Origin: UBA6522 sp965237785
GTDB taxonomy: Bacteria > Pseudomonadota > Gammaproteobacteria > Steroidobacterales > Rariloculaceae
Assembly (NCBI GenBank): GCA_965237785.1
Contig: OZ250159.1
Coordinates: forward strand, 1,984,001-2,048,000
Length of the DNA: 64,000 nucleotides
Reading direction: 5' to 3'
Program-made: the position numbers and the translations under genes
Notes under the pieces: model-generated
The model's input: the letters and a program-made list of their open reading frames with translations, nothing else
Database searches by the model: none
Told to the model about the DNA's origin: nothing
Part shown: one piece after another, positions 8,575-17,662 of the stretch
Layout: every line of letters starts with the position of its first letter
Position numbering within the stretch: position 1 is the stretch's first letter

Positions 8575-10860
8575 TCAAGCCTCCGGGATGTGCTCCAGTT
8601 CCGGCGTGACGGGCTCGGGGATCAGTACGAGGCCGTCACCGTCGCTGCTGACATCCACCCGAAGGTGTCCGCCGCCGACCAGGCGGCCGAACAGCAATTC
8701 CTCGGCGAGGGGCCGCTTGATGTGTTCCTGGATCACCCGCGCCATCGGCCGCGCCCCCATGGCACGATCGTAACCCTTGCGAGCGATCCACGCCCGCGCC
8801 GCGGGTTCCAATTCGATGCTCACGCGGTTCTTCTCCAATTGCGCTTCCAGTTCCACGATCAGCTTTTCCACCACGCGGGCGATGGAATGTTCGTCGAGCG
8901 CATCGAATTTGATGATGGCATCGAGACGATTACGGAATTCCGGAGAGAACATCTTCTTGATGACTTCCAGGGCGTCACCGGAATGATCCTGGACAGTGAA
9001 CCCCACGGACGCCCGGCTCGCCTCCTGAGCTCCGGCATTGGTCGTCATGACGATGATGACGTTGTGAAAGTCCGCCTTGCGACCGTTGTTGTCCGTCAGA
9101 GTGCCATGGTCCATCACTTGCAGGAGCAGGTTGAAGACCTCCGGGTGGGCTTTCTCGATCTCGTCCAGCAGCAGCACGCAATGCGGGTTTCGGGTGATGG
9201 CTTCGGTCATCAGGCCGCCTTGGTCGAACCCCACGTAGCCGGGCGGCGCGCCGATCAGTCTCGATACGGTATGGCGTTCCATGTACTCCGACATGTCGAA
9301 GCGCACGAGTTCCACGCCCATGGTCAGCGCCAACTGGCGCGTCACTTCGGTCTTGCCGACGCCGGTGGGCCCGCAAAAAAGGAATGAACCCACGGGCCGG
9401 AGTTCGTCCCCGAGACCGGACCTGGACATCTTGATTGCCGAGGTCAGCGCGGCAATGGCCCGATCCTGGCCGAAGATGACCAGCTTGAGATCGCGCGCGA
9501 GGTGGCTGAGCACATCGCGGTCGGAGGCCGATACGCTCTTCGCCGGGATGCGGGCCATCTTGGCGACGATGTTCTGCACCCGCTCGACGCTAACGATCGT
9601 TTCCCGATCGGCTTTCGGCTGGAGCCGGATGCTGGCGCCGGCCTCATCGATCACGTCGATGGCCTTGTCCGGCAGGTGGCGGTCATTGATATGCCGGCTG
9701 GATAGCTCCGCCGCCGCCTGCAACGCCTCGTCTTCGTAGCGAACGTCATGATGCTCTTCGAAGCGGCTGCGCAGGCCGAGCAGGATCTGGATCGTTTCCT
9801 GAACGCTGGGCTCGACGATATCGATTTTCTGAAATCGACGCGCCAGGGCGTGGTCTTTCTCGAACACGCCGCGAAACTCGTTATAGGTGGTTGAGCCGAT
9901 GCAGCGCAGATCACCGTTGGCGAGCACCGGTTTGATCAGGTTGGAGGCATCCATGACCCCGCCCGAGGCGGCTCCGGCGCCGATGACCGTGTGGATTTCG
10001 TCGATGAAAAGGATCGCGCCGGGTACGTCCTTCAATTCGTTGACAACGCCCTTCAAGCGCTTCTCGAAATCGCCGCGATACTTGGTACCGGCGATGAGCG
10101 AACCCATGTCAAGGGCGTAGATGGTACCGTCGCGCAGAACCTCCGGTACCCGCTCTTCGACGATCAGTCGTGCCAGCCCTTCGGCCAGGGCGGTCTTGCC
10201 GACGCCGGCCTCGCCGACAAAGAGCGGGTTGTTCTTGCGCCGCCGGCAAAGGATCTGGACCGTACGCTCGATTTCAAGCTCCCGCCCGATGAGCGGATCG
10301 ATCCGCCCCTCGCGGGCCAGTTCGTTGAGATTCGACGTAAACCGCTCGAGCGCGCTCGGCTGCCCGTCGCGACTCTCCTCCCCGTGTTCGATGCCTTGAG
10401 GGTCGCGGGTAAGACCGCCTGGAATCTTGGAAATTCCGTGGGCGATGTTGTTGACCACATCCAGACGGGTAATTTCCTGCAACTCCAGTAGATAAACGGC
10501 GTGGGATTGCTTCTCCGAAAATACGGCCACCAGGACGTTGACGGGGGTGACTTCCTTCTTGCCGCTGGATTGCACGTGGGCGACGGCGCGGTGCAGGGTC
10601 CGCTGAAACCCCAGCGTGGGTTGCGCCTCAGCGCTGTCGCCATCGCCGCCGGGGATCCGCGGCGTACACTCGGCAATGAAGTCGGTCAATTCGCGACGCA
10701 GCCGCTCAAGGTCCGCGCCGCACGATCTCAGTATCGCGGCAACCTCGGGCGTATCCAGCAAGGCCAGCAGCAGGTGTTCCAGGGTGATGAATTCGTGCTG
10801 CTCGTCCCGTGCCTCACGGAACGCCTCATTCAGACAGAAGTTGAGTTCGCTGGATAACAT
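8575..10860 (-). CDS. clpA: ATP-dependent Clp protease ATP-binding subunit ClpA
   Basis: AAA+ unfoldase that feeds substrates to ClpP. Its 761 residues contain an N-domain (EHLLLALLDTPE repeats, residues 1-140), a D1 ATPase with GEAGVGKT and ILFIDEIHT, and a D2 ATPase with GPTGVGKTE and VLLLDEIEKAHPEV. The ClpP-docking loop motif of the family lies in D2. I start at ATG 10860, which shares one base with the clpS stop (TGATG). A start at 10881 would lie inside clpS and add seven residues not typical of ClpA. It forms a two-gene operon with clpS. No clpP is in the window. Confidence 0.96.
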   Translation of the reverse strand: MLSSELNFCLNEAFREARDEQHEFITLEHLLLALLDTPEVAAILRSCGADLERLRRELTDFIAECTPRIPGGDGDSAEAQPTLGFQRTLHRAVAHVQSSGKKEVTPVNVLVAVFSEKQSHAVYLLELQEITRLDVVNNIAHGISKIPGGLTRDPQGIEHGEESRDGQPSALERFTSNLNELAREGRIDPLIGRELEIERTVQILCRRRKNNPLFVGEAGVGKTALAEGLARLIVEERVPEVLRDGTIYALDMGSLIAGTKYRGDFEKRLKGVVNELKDVPGAILFIDEIHTVIGAGAASGGVMDASNLIKPVLANGDLRCIGSTTYNEFRGVFEKDHALARRFQKIDIVEPSVQETIQILLGLRSRFEEHHDVRYEDEALQAAAELSSRHINDRHLPDKAIDVIDEAGASIRLQPKADRETIVSVERVQNIVAKMARIPAKSVSASDRDVLSHLARDLKLVIFGQDRAIAALTSAIKMSRSGLGDELRPVGSFLFCGPTGVGKTEVTRQLALTMGVELVRFDMSEYMERHTVSRLIGAPPGYVGFDQGGLMTEAITRNPHCVLLLDEIEKAHPEVFNLLLQVMDHGTLTDNNGRKADFHNVIIVMTTNAGAQEASRASVGFTVQDHSGDALEVIKKMFSPEFRNRLDAIIKFDALDEHSIARVVEKLIVELEAQLEKNRVSIELEPAARAWIARKGYDRAMGARPMARVIQEHIKRPLAEELLFGRLVGGGHLRVDVSSDGDGLVLIPEPVTPELEHIPEA

Positions 10861-11204
10861 CAGGTCTCTTCCAGGGTGCAAAGCAACGGATGCTGATTGC
10901 GCTGCGCTTGCGCCATCACCTGCGCCACCTTGGTTTCGGCAATTTCGTAAGTGTATACCCCGCAGACGCCCTTGCCTTGCGTATGCACCTGCAACATCAC
11001 CCGTGTGGCCACGGATCGGTCCATGGAAAATATTTTCTGCAGTACCTGGACAACGAATTCCATGGGCGTGTAGTCGTCATTGAGCAGTACGACGCGATAC
11101 AACGGCGGCTTCTTGAGCTTCGGCTTGCTCTCGGCCGTGGCAACGCCATGATCGCCATCGTCGTCGAATCGGCCCGGTTCCTCGGACATAGCCATAACGA
11201 TCAT
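10860..11204 (-). CDS. clpS: ATP-dependent Clp protease adaptor ClpS
   Basis: Adaptor that binds N-terminal Leu, Phe, Tyr or Trp and delivers these N-degron proteins to ClpA. The disordered acidic N-terminus is followed from about residue 35 by the conserved fold: YRVVLLNDDYTPMEFVV, MLQVHTQGKGVCGVYT and the final helix ETKVAQV. Three in-frame ATGs lie at the beginning (residues 1, 4 and 6), so the exact start is uncertain by up to five residues. It is directly coupled to clpA, and transcribed divergently from gspC. Confidence 0.95.
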   Translation of the reverse strand: MIVMAMSEEPGRFDDDGDHGVATAESKPKLKKPPLYRVVLLNDDYTPMEFVVQVLQKIFSMDRSVATRVMLQVHTQGKGVCGVYTYEIAETKVAQVMAQAQRNQHPLLCTLEET

Positions 11205-11310
11205 ATGCTACACAAAAAAAGTTCAATCGTGCCGTTTACTTGTTCGCGCGCGCCACCCCACCTAACATAAACGATCCGGCCGGCAAGCCCAGGACTGCGA
11301 AGGCAAGATC

Positions 11311-12237
11311 ATGGACCTCGCGACACGAATTACCCGGTGGCGGCAATACACGCGCGGGCAATGGGCGAAGACTGCGAATCGCTACCTCCCCCCGGCTGTC
11401 AGCGCGGTGCTTGTGTTGGCGCTAGCGTACCAGTTGGCGAAGCTGACCTGGGCTCTCATACCCGGCGCACCCGCCGACGCGCCACCTCCGGTGGTGAATC
11501 CCGGCTCTGCCGCGCTTTCAGGGCCGCAGACGCAAGCCGTCGATATTACCCGAATCATCGACAGTCACGTGTTCGGTGAAATCAGCGCCGAGCCGGCGGC
11601 GCCCGTGACGGTCAGCGTGCTGGAGGCGCCGGACACCACGCTCAACCTGCAGCTCAAGGCCACGGTGTCGGATACTCAGGCAGACCGCCGCGGAGCCGCG
11701 ATTATCGCCAGCGGCAACGTCGAGAAAACCTATACCGTCGCGGATGTGGTCGAGGGCACGGGCGGGGCCCAGTTGCACGCAATCTACAACGATCGTGTCA
11801 TCCTCAACCGCGCGGGCCGCCTGGAAACGCTCAGGCTCCCAACGGACTTCGCCGCCGGCAGCATCGGCGCGGTATTTCCCTCTCCGATTGCGGCGCCGGC
11901 CGCGGAAGCGGTCTCATTGAGAAACGTATTGAGCGAGAATGCGTCTCGTATCACCGATATTGTCCGTGTCGCACCTCATATCGAACAGGGTAGAATGGTG
12001 GGCTTCAGGCTCAATCCCGGAGGGGAACCGGCGCAGTTCGAGGCCCTGGGGTTTCAGCCGGGCGATGTGGTCACCGAGATCAACGGCACCGCCATGAGCG
12101 ATCCCAGCCGCGGGCTGCAGGTCTTTGAAAGCCTTGGAGAGAGCACCGTGGCCAATGTCACCGTGGTTCGCGACGGCGCGCCCCGGGTATTGACCATCGA
12201 TACGACCCAACTGGATGAGTTGACGTACGACCGCTGA
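11311..12237 (+). CDS. gspC: Type II secretion system protein GspC
   Basis: Inner-membrane component linking the secretin to the assembly platform. The 308 residues comprise a short cytoplasmic N-terminus, one membrane helix (about residues 27-50, AVSAVLVLALAYQLAKL), a periplasmic homology region (LNLQLKATVSD...) and a C-terminal PDZ domain (FEALGFQPGDVVTEINGTAM). It is first in a gspC-D-E-F run on the + strand, divergent from clpS, with the promoter presumably in the 106 bp between them. Confidence 0.93.
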   Translation: MDLATRITRWRQYTRGQWAKTANRYLPPAVSAVLVLALAYQLAKLTWALIPGAPADAPPPVVNPGSAALSGPQTQAVDITRIIDSHVFGEISAEPAAPVTVSVLEAPDTTLNLQLKATVSDTQADRRGAAIIASGNVEKTYTVADVVEGTGGAQLHAIYNDRVILNRAGRLETLRLPTDFAAGSIGAVFPSPIAAPAAEAVSLRNVLSENASRITDIVRVAPHIEQGRMVGFRLNPGGEPAQFEALGFQPGDVVTEINGTAMSDPSRGLQVFESLGESTVANVTVVRDGAPRVLTIDTTQLDELTYDR

Positions 12238-12270
12238 CGGCCGCCAGGCGGAAGCGCGCAGGAGGCAAGC

Positions 12271-14214
12271 ATGCATAAGGCCAGCCATAACCGACCGACC
12301 GCCATCTTGTTGGCGGCACTCGTCGTTGCCGTTCCAGCACAGGCTCAAGTTCCGGGGCCGCAGATCATGCCCAATTACCGCGACGCGGATATTCGCCAGG
12401 TGATTGAGGCGGTGGGCGAGGTCACGGGCCGAAATTTTCTCGTCGACCCCCGAGTGACCGGGCAAGTGACGTTCTTGTCCTTTTCGCCGATGTCGCCCGA
12501 GGCGTTTTATGAGGCCTTTCTGGCGACGCTGCAGGTCCATGGCTATACGGCTTTCGAAGCCGATGATGTCCTCAAGATCGTTCCCGATGCCACGGCCCGG
12601 GTGTACCCCGGAGTTGCCGAAGGTCCCGGCGGCGACCGGATCGTGACCCAGACCGTGCAGCTCGACAACGTCGGCGCGGCACAACTCGTCCCCATACTGC
12701 GGCCACTGATCCCGCAATACGGGCACTTGGCGGCCCACCCCGGGTCGAACACGCTGATCATCGCGGACCGCAGTTCCAACGTAAATCGAATGCTCGACAT
12801 CATCGACCGCATGGATCGGGCGTCCGATGAGGAAATCGAGGTGATCCGCCTCGAGAACGCCTCGGCCAGCGAAGTCGCAACCATGCTCACCGCGCTTGAT
12901 CAAGCGGCCGTGACCGACGGCGTCCCGGCGATGCACCTGGCCGCGGACAGCCGCACCAACAGCATATTGCTCACCGGGCCCACCAATCGGAGACTGCGGT
13001 ATCGGGGTTTGATCGCCCATCTCGACACGCCGACGGGTGAGGTCGGAAATGCCCAGGTGCGCTACCTGAACTATGCGGATGCGGAGGAACTGGCATCGAA
13101 CCTGCAAACGCAGTTCGGCGGAGCCGTGGCCGGCGGCGCGGATGGCGCCACGGACGTGAGCGTCAACATCTGGGCCGATGGCGGCACCAATTCGCTCATC
13201 ATGAACGCTCCGGCGAGAGTCATGCAGGACATGAATACGGTCATTGACCGGCTGGACATCCGCCGCGCCCAGGTCCAGGTCGATGCCATCATCGTCGAAG
13301 TGACGGAAAGCCGGGCCAACGAATTGGGCGTGAACTGGGTCGTTCGGGGAGCCCAGGAAGGCAGCCCCGTCGGTGGAACGAACTTTTCCTCTGGCAACGC
13401 CCCCGGCATTCTGCCATTGGCTGCCGCCGCCGCGGGCGAAGCCGGTCAGCTTCCGACAAACCCTCAGGGCCTCCTTGCCGCGGTCGGGCGCATCAGGGAC
13501 ACCGGGACCAGTTGGGCGGCTCTGCTCTCGGCGCTGGCCTCGGATACCGCGACCAACATTGTCGCCACGCCCACCCTCGTCACGCTGGATAACGAAGAAG
13601 CCACGATTTCGGTGGGTAGCGAAGTGCCGTTTCTCACCGGACAGTACACCAGCACCGGGGGAACCGCCGGCACGCTCAACCCCTTCCAGACGATCAGCCG
13701 AAATGCGGTTGGCACGTCGCTGACGATCACGCCCCAGATCAACGAGGGATCCGGCGTCAAGCTACTGATCTTGCAGGAAACCTCAAGTATCAGCCCGACG
13801 GTTGAGGGGGCGGTGGACCTGGTAACGGCCACCCGCAACATCAGTACCTCGGTCTTCGTCGACGACGGTAACATTCTGGTTCTTGGCGGGCTGATCGACG
13901 ACCAGTTGCGCGAGGTCGAGCGGCGCGTCCCCGTGCTGGGACGGCTTCCGGGCATCGGCGCGCTGTTCAGGTCCCAATCGACGGAATTGGACAAGACCAA
14001 CCTGATGGTATTCATCCGCCCGACCATCCTGCGCGACAGCGTCCAGGCAGCCTTCGAGACCAACGCCAAGTATCGCTACATCCGCGATCTGCAAATCCAG
14101 CAAGCCGAACGAAGCGTGCCGTTGATGAGCGACGCGCAGCGGCCCACGCTGCCGGCGCTTGAAGAGGGTGAAACCGCTTCGCCGGCCGGCGAATCGGTCG
14201 AGACCACGGAGTAG
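12271..14214 (+). CDS. gspD: Type II secretion system secretin GspD
   Basis: Forms the outer-membrane channel of the type II secretion system. It has 647 residues: a signal peptide ending near AQAQV, an N0 domain (YRDADIRQVIEAVGEVTGRN), three N1-N3 repeats, and the secretin beta-barrel from about residue 400. VPVLGRLPGIGALF and TNLMVFIRPTIL mark the barrel end. The start has a perfect AGGAGG ribosome-binding site at 12260-12265. No pilotin-binding S-domain or pilotin gene could be identified with confidence. Confidence 0.95.
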   Translation: MHKASHNRPTAILLAALVVAVPAQAQVPGPQIMPNYRDADIRQVIEAVGEVTGRNFLVDPRVTGQVTFLSFSPMSPEAFYEAFLATLQVHGYTAFEADDVLKIVPDATARVYPGVAEGPGGDRIVTQTVQLDNVGAAQLVPILRPLIPQYGHLAAHPGSNTLIIADRSSNVNRMLDIIDRMDRASDEEIEVIRLENASASEVATMLTALDQAAVTDGVPAMHLAADSRTNSILLTGPTNRRLRYRGLIAHLDTPTGEVGNAQVRYLNYADAEELASNLQTQFGGAVAGGADGATDVSVNIWADGGTNSLIMNAPARVMQDMNTVIDRLDIRRAQVQVDAIIVEVTESRANELGVNWVVRGAQEGSPVGGTNFSSGNAPGILPLAAAAAGEAGQLPTNPQGLLAAVGRIRDTGTSWAALLSALASDTATNIVATPTLVTLDNEEATISVGSEVPFLTGQYTSTGGTAGTLNPFQTISRNAVGTSLTITPQINEGSGVKLLILQETSSISPTVEGAVDLVTATRNISTSVFVDDGNILVLGGLIDDQLREVERRVPVLGRLPGIGALFRSQSTELDKTNLMVFIRPTILRDSVQAAFETNAKYRYIRDLQIQQAERSVPLMSDAQRPTLPALEEGETASPAGESVETTE

Positions 14215-14218
14215 CGTC

Positions 14219-15721
14219 GTGGTGGATTCGGCGGCGACTGAACAGCGAGCGGCGCCCGAAGCGCCGCGTCGTGAACGCATACTGCCGTTCGCGTTCGCGA
14301 AGCGCCAGGGCGTGTTGCTGCAACACGCCCGCGGGGAGTCTCCGAAGGCAATCTACCGGCATGGCGCCTCACCGCAGTCGCTCGCCGAGGTGCGCCGATT
14401 TGTCGGCGCCGAGGTGACCTATTCCAGCGTGGATGCGGCCACATTCGAAGCGCAGCTGCAAGCGGCGTACGAGAGCGGCGCCGCCATCACCATGATGGAA
14501 GGCCTGGACGACGAAACCGATCTGATTGAGGTCGCGCAACAGCTTCCGGAACCTTCCGACCTGCTGGAAAGCGACGACGAAGCGCCCATCATCCGGCTCA
14601 TCAACGCGGTCCTCACCCAGGCGGTGAAGAAGAACGCCTCCGATATCCATATCGAACCCTACGAGAATCGCCTCGCGATCCGGTTCCGGATCGATGGCGT
14701 GCTGCAGGAGGTGCTGCAGTCGCGCCGCGCCGTGGCGCCGCTGGTGGTTTCCAGGGTGAAGGTCATGGCGAAGCTCGACATCGCGGAAAAGCGCCTGCCC
14801 CAGGACGGCAGGATTTCGCTGCGGATCGCCGGGCGCGCAGTGGACGTGCGGGTTTCCACCATTCCCTCCGGCCACGGCGAACGCGTGGTGCTGCGCCTGC
14901 TGGACAAGCAAGCCGGGCGGCTGGATCTGGCGCATCTCGGCATGTGCGACCGGGACCAGCGGGGGATAGACGAACTTATCCACCGGCCCCACGGAATTCT
15001 TCTCGTGACGGGGCCTACCGGTTCCGGCAAGACCACAACCTTGTACGCGGCGCTGGAGCGCATCAACGACCTGACCCGCAACATCCTCACGGTCGAAGAC
15101 CCCATCGAGTACTACATCGACGGTATCGGTCAGACGCAGGTCAATACCAAGGTCGACATGACCTTCGCCCGGGGACTTCGAGCCATGCTCCGGCAGGACC
15201 CCGATGTGGTCATGGTCGGAGAGATCCGCGATCTGGAAACCGCGGAAATCGCGGTTCAAGCCAGTCTGACCGGCCATCTGGTGCTTTCCACGCTGCATAC
15301 CAACACCGCTGTGGGCGCCGTCACCCGACTTCGCGACATGGGCGTCGAACCGTTCCTGTTGTCATCCAGCTTGATCGGGGTATTGGCCCAGCGGCTGGTC
15401 CGGGTGTTGAGCCCCGCCACGCGCAAACCCTTCCAGGCCGGCGAATACGAATGTCAGATCCTCGGCGCGGATCCGGGGGATCCGCCAACGCTGTATCGAG
15501 CCAGTGAGAACGAGTTCGGCTACCAGGGACGGACCGGCATCTACGAACTCGTGGTCATCGACGATACGATGCGCACATTGATCCACGAGGGCGCGGGCGA
15601 ACAAGCGCTCGAGGCCCGGGCCCGCTCCCGGGCTCCGGGCATTCGAGAAGACGGCATCCGCAAGGTATTGGACGGCAAGACAACCCTGGAAGAGGTCCTG
15701 AGGGTTACCCGGAGCGACTAG
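14219..15721 (+). CDS. gspE: Type II secretion system ATPase GspE
   Basis: Cytoplasmic hexameric ATPase driving pseudopilus assembly. From GTG 14219 (GGAG seven bases upstream, four bases after the gspD stop) it has 500 residues; an ATG at 14159 would lie inside gspD. It has an N1E domain, Walker A GPTGSGKTTT, the Asp box, Walker B LRQDPDVVMVGEIRD and the His box LSTLHTNTAVGAVTRL. The zinc-binding four-cysteine module normally present after LAQRLVR is absent. Only one cysteine remains in that stretch (YECQIL), although the following GYQGRTGIYEL is conserved. Confidence 0.94.
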   Translation: MVDSAATEQRAAPEAPRRERILPFAFAKRQGVLLQHARGESPKAIYRHGASPQSLAEVRRFVGAEVTYSSVDAATFEAQLQAAYESGAAITMMEGLDDETDLIEVAQQLPEPSDLLESDDEAPIIRLINAVLTQAVKKNASDIHIEPYENRLAIRFRIDGVLQEVLQSRRAVAPLVVSRVKVMAKLDIAEKRLPQDGRISLRIAGRAVDVRVSTIPSGHGERVVLRLLDKQAGRLDLAHLGMCDRDQRGIDELIHRPHGILLVTGPTGSGKTTTLYAALERINDLTRNILTVEDPIEYYIDGIGQTQVNTKVDMTFARGLRAMLRQDPDVVMVGEIRDLETAEIAVQASLTGHLVLSTLHTNTAVGAVTRLRDMGVEPFLLSSSLIGVLAQRLVRVLSPATRKPFQAGEYECQILGADPGDPPTLYRASENEFGYQGRTGIYELVVIDDTMRTLIHEGAGEQALEARARSRAPGIREDGIRKVLDGKTTLEEVLRVTRSD

Positions 15722-15742
15722 CCCGCGAGGCCCGCAAGAACC

Positions 15743-16957
15743 ATGGGAGCCTATCGATACGTCGCCGTGGACCACCACGGCAAGGAACGGAAGGGCGTCC
15801 TCGAGGGCGATACGCCCCGGCATATCCGGCAAATCCTGCGCGAACGCTCGTTGCTCCCCGTGCGTGTCACGGAGGTGGAAAGCAGGTCCCGGACCCAAAA
15901 TAGACGCCTCTCGCTGAGCCGCGGCATATCCGCCCTGGATCTGGCCCTGCTCACCCGGCAACTGGCCACGCTGGTCCGGGCCGGACTGCCGCTGGAGGAA
16001 GCCCTACAGGCGGTGAGCGAACAGTCGGAGCGGCCGAAGATCAAGGCTATTCTCCTGGGCGTACGTGCCAGGGTTCTCGAAGGACATACGCTCGCGTCGG
16101 GTCTGGAGGAATTCTCAGGCGTATTTCCCCACGTCTACCGCGCGACCGTGGCCGCGGGCGAACAAGCCGGGCGGCTGGACTCGGTGCTGGAGCGGCTGGC
16201 CGACTACACCGAATCCCGCCACAGTCTGCGCCAGAAGATAAGCCACGCGCTGATCTACCCCGTGGTCCTGACCGGGCTCGCGTTGACCATCGTAGTGCTC
16301 ATGCTCGTATACGTGGTTCCAAAGGTCGTGGGCGTCTTCGAGACCACGGGTCAAACCCTGCCGATACTGACCCGGATGCTGATCGGGTTGTCGACCTTTC
16401 TGCAGAACTGGTGGTTCCTGGTACTGGCGGTCATCGCCGCGGTCGCCATCGGGATCGGTCGTCTATTGAGCAGGGAGGGTCCGCGCCGCCGCTACCACCG
16501 GTGGCTACTGACCTTGCCGGTTTTCGGCCGGGTAACCCGCGGGTTCAACACCGCGCGGTTTACACGCACGCTGAGTATCCTGACATCCAGCGGGGTACCG
16601 GTCCTGGAGGCGTTGCGTATCGGCGGCTCCGTGGTGACCAATCTGCCCATGCGCGATGCGGTGGCGGAAGCCACGGTCCAGGTCAGGGAGGGAGGCGCCA
16701 TCGGCCGCGCGCTGGCCCAATCGAAGCTGTTCCCACCGATGAGCATCCATCTCATCTCCAGCGGCGAGGCGTCCGGCGAATTGGACAGCATGCTTGAGCG
16801 CGCCGCAAGCCACCAGGAGAGCGAGATGGACAGTCTGCTCGGGACCCTGCTGAGCGTTCTCGAACCGGCTCTGATCATCATCATGGGGCTCCTGGTACTC
16901 GCCATCGTCCTGGCCGTCCTGCTGCCGATCTTCCAGATGAATCAGCTCATCACCTGA
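15743..16957 (+). CDS. gspF: Type II secretion system inner-membrane platform protein GspF
   Basis: Polytopic platform protein working with GspE, 404 residues as usual. Two T2SSF domains are visible: ALLTRQLATLVRAGLPLEEAL at about residue 70 and FTRTLSILTSSGVPVLEALR at about residue 272. Three membrane helices lie near 170-195, 220-240 and 375-398. It begins 21 bp after gspE. The expected gspG-H-I-J-K-L-M genes do not follow; an unrelated nitrile hydratase-like operon does. Confidence 0.95.
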   Translation: MGAYRYVAVDHHGKERKGVLEGDTPRHIRQILRERSLLPVRVTEVESRSRTQNRRLSLSRGISALDLALLTRQLATLVRAGLPLEEALQAVSEQSERPKIKAILLGVRARVLEGHTLASGLEEFSGVFPHVYRATVAAGEQAGRLDSVLERLADYTESRHSLRQKISHALIYPVVLTGLALTIVVLMLVYVVPKVVGVFETTGQTLPILTRMLIGLSTFLQNWWFLVLAVIAAVAIGIGRLLSREGPRRRYHRWLLTLPVFGRVTRGFNTARFTRTLSILTSSGVPVLEALRIGGSVVTNLPMRDAVAEATVQVREGGAIGRALAQSKLFPPMSIHLISSGEASGELDSMLERAASHQESEMDSLLGTLLSVLEPALIIIMGLLVLAIVLAVLLPIFQMNQLIT

Positions 16958-17057
16958 CCCCCGGGGCGTTTCGACACGCCGGCCCACCCCGCACTGCCCT
17001 TGGTGGCGCAAGTCCCGCCGCGCGACCCTCGAATACCGCTTGGGTATACTCCGGTTC

Positions 17058-17378
17058 ATGCGGCGCCACCACGACATGGGCGGTCTCGAAGCGGGCCCCG
17101 TCGACCGAGACGAAGTGACCTACGCGGCATGGCACAAGCGGGTCAAGGCGCTGGTTCTGTTGCTCACCCGCAATCCGGCTTCGCCCATGGGCGTGGACGA
17201 GCTTCGCCGCGGCATCGAGGACCTTGCACCGGAAGAATACGATCGGCTGGGCTACTACGAGCGCTGGACCCGCTCGGTCACCGGGATACTCATCGAGAAG
17301 GGTGTCTTCAGCGAGGAAGAAGTCGCCGCGAAGATGTCAGAGATCGAGCAGCGCTGGCAACGGCACGGCCCATCATGA
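17058..17378 (+). CDS. Nitrile hydratase beta N-terminal-domain protein (ScnB-like subunit)
   Basis: About 106 residues matching only the N-terminal helical domain of nitrile hydratase beta subunits: a WHKRVKALVLLLTR helix, then YYERWTRSVTGILIEKGV, which resembles the YYE-W...LL-EKG segment of beta subunits. The start could be TTG 17040, ATG 17058 or ATG 17076; none has a strong ribosome-binding site. A TATACT hexamer at 17045-17050 would fit a -10 box for a nearly leaderless message. Its stop overlaps the next gene (ATGA). In thiocyanate hydrolase the corresponding chain is ScnB. A single protein of this type is also annotated as a nitrile hydratase accessory protein, so a chaperone role is the alternative. 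Confidence 0.75.
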   Translation: MRRHHDMGGLEAGPVDRDEVTYAAWHKRVKALVLLLTRNPASPMGVDELRRGIEDLAPEEYDRLGYYERWTRSVTGILIEKGVFSEEEVAAKMSEIEQRWQRHGPS

Positions 17379-17662
17379 GCCGCTTCAGGGAAGGCGATCC
17401 GGTACAGGTCCGGGCGCACTACCCGCCCGGGCACGCTCGCGCGCCCTACTTCACTCGCGGCCACCGTGGCTGCGTCATGCAAATCACCGGCCCCTACGCC
17501 AACGCCGAGGAGCTGGCCCACGGCCGCCCCGGCGCGCCTGAGCCGCTATACCGCGTCCGCTTCCGCCAGCGGGACCTCTGGCCCGACTATCGGGGCGGCG
17601 ACCGGGACACGCTGTTGGCCGACATCTACGAACATTGGCTCGAACCCGCGGAGAAACCATGA
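17375..17662 (+). CDS. Nitrile hydratase beta C-terminal-domain protein (ScnA-like subunit)
   Basis: 95 residues corresponding to the SH3-like C-terminal half of nitrile hydratase beta: FREGDPVQVRAHYPPGHARAP, GHRGCVMQITG, and LYRVRFRQRDLWPD followed by DIYEHWLEPA. It overlaps the genes on both sides by four bases (ATGA at 17375-17378 and 17659-17662), so the three are translationally coupled and likely made in equal amounts. Together with the upstream chain it rebuilds a whole beta subunit from two polypeptides, as in thiocyanate hydrolase. Confidence 0.8.
   Translation: MSRFREGDPVQVRAHYPPGHARAPYFTRGHRGCVMQITGPYANAEELAHGRPGAPEPLYRVRFRQRDLWPDYRGGDRDTLLADIYEHWLEPAEKP

Noticed and set aside
17022..17057. 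Definite sigma-70 promoter before the hydratase operon
   Set aside because: TATACT is a plausible -10 but no matching -35 lies 16-18 bp upstream, so it is mentioned only as a possibility.
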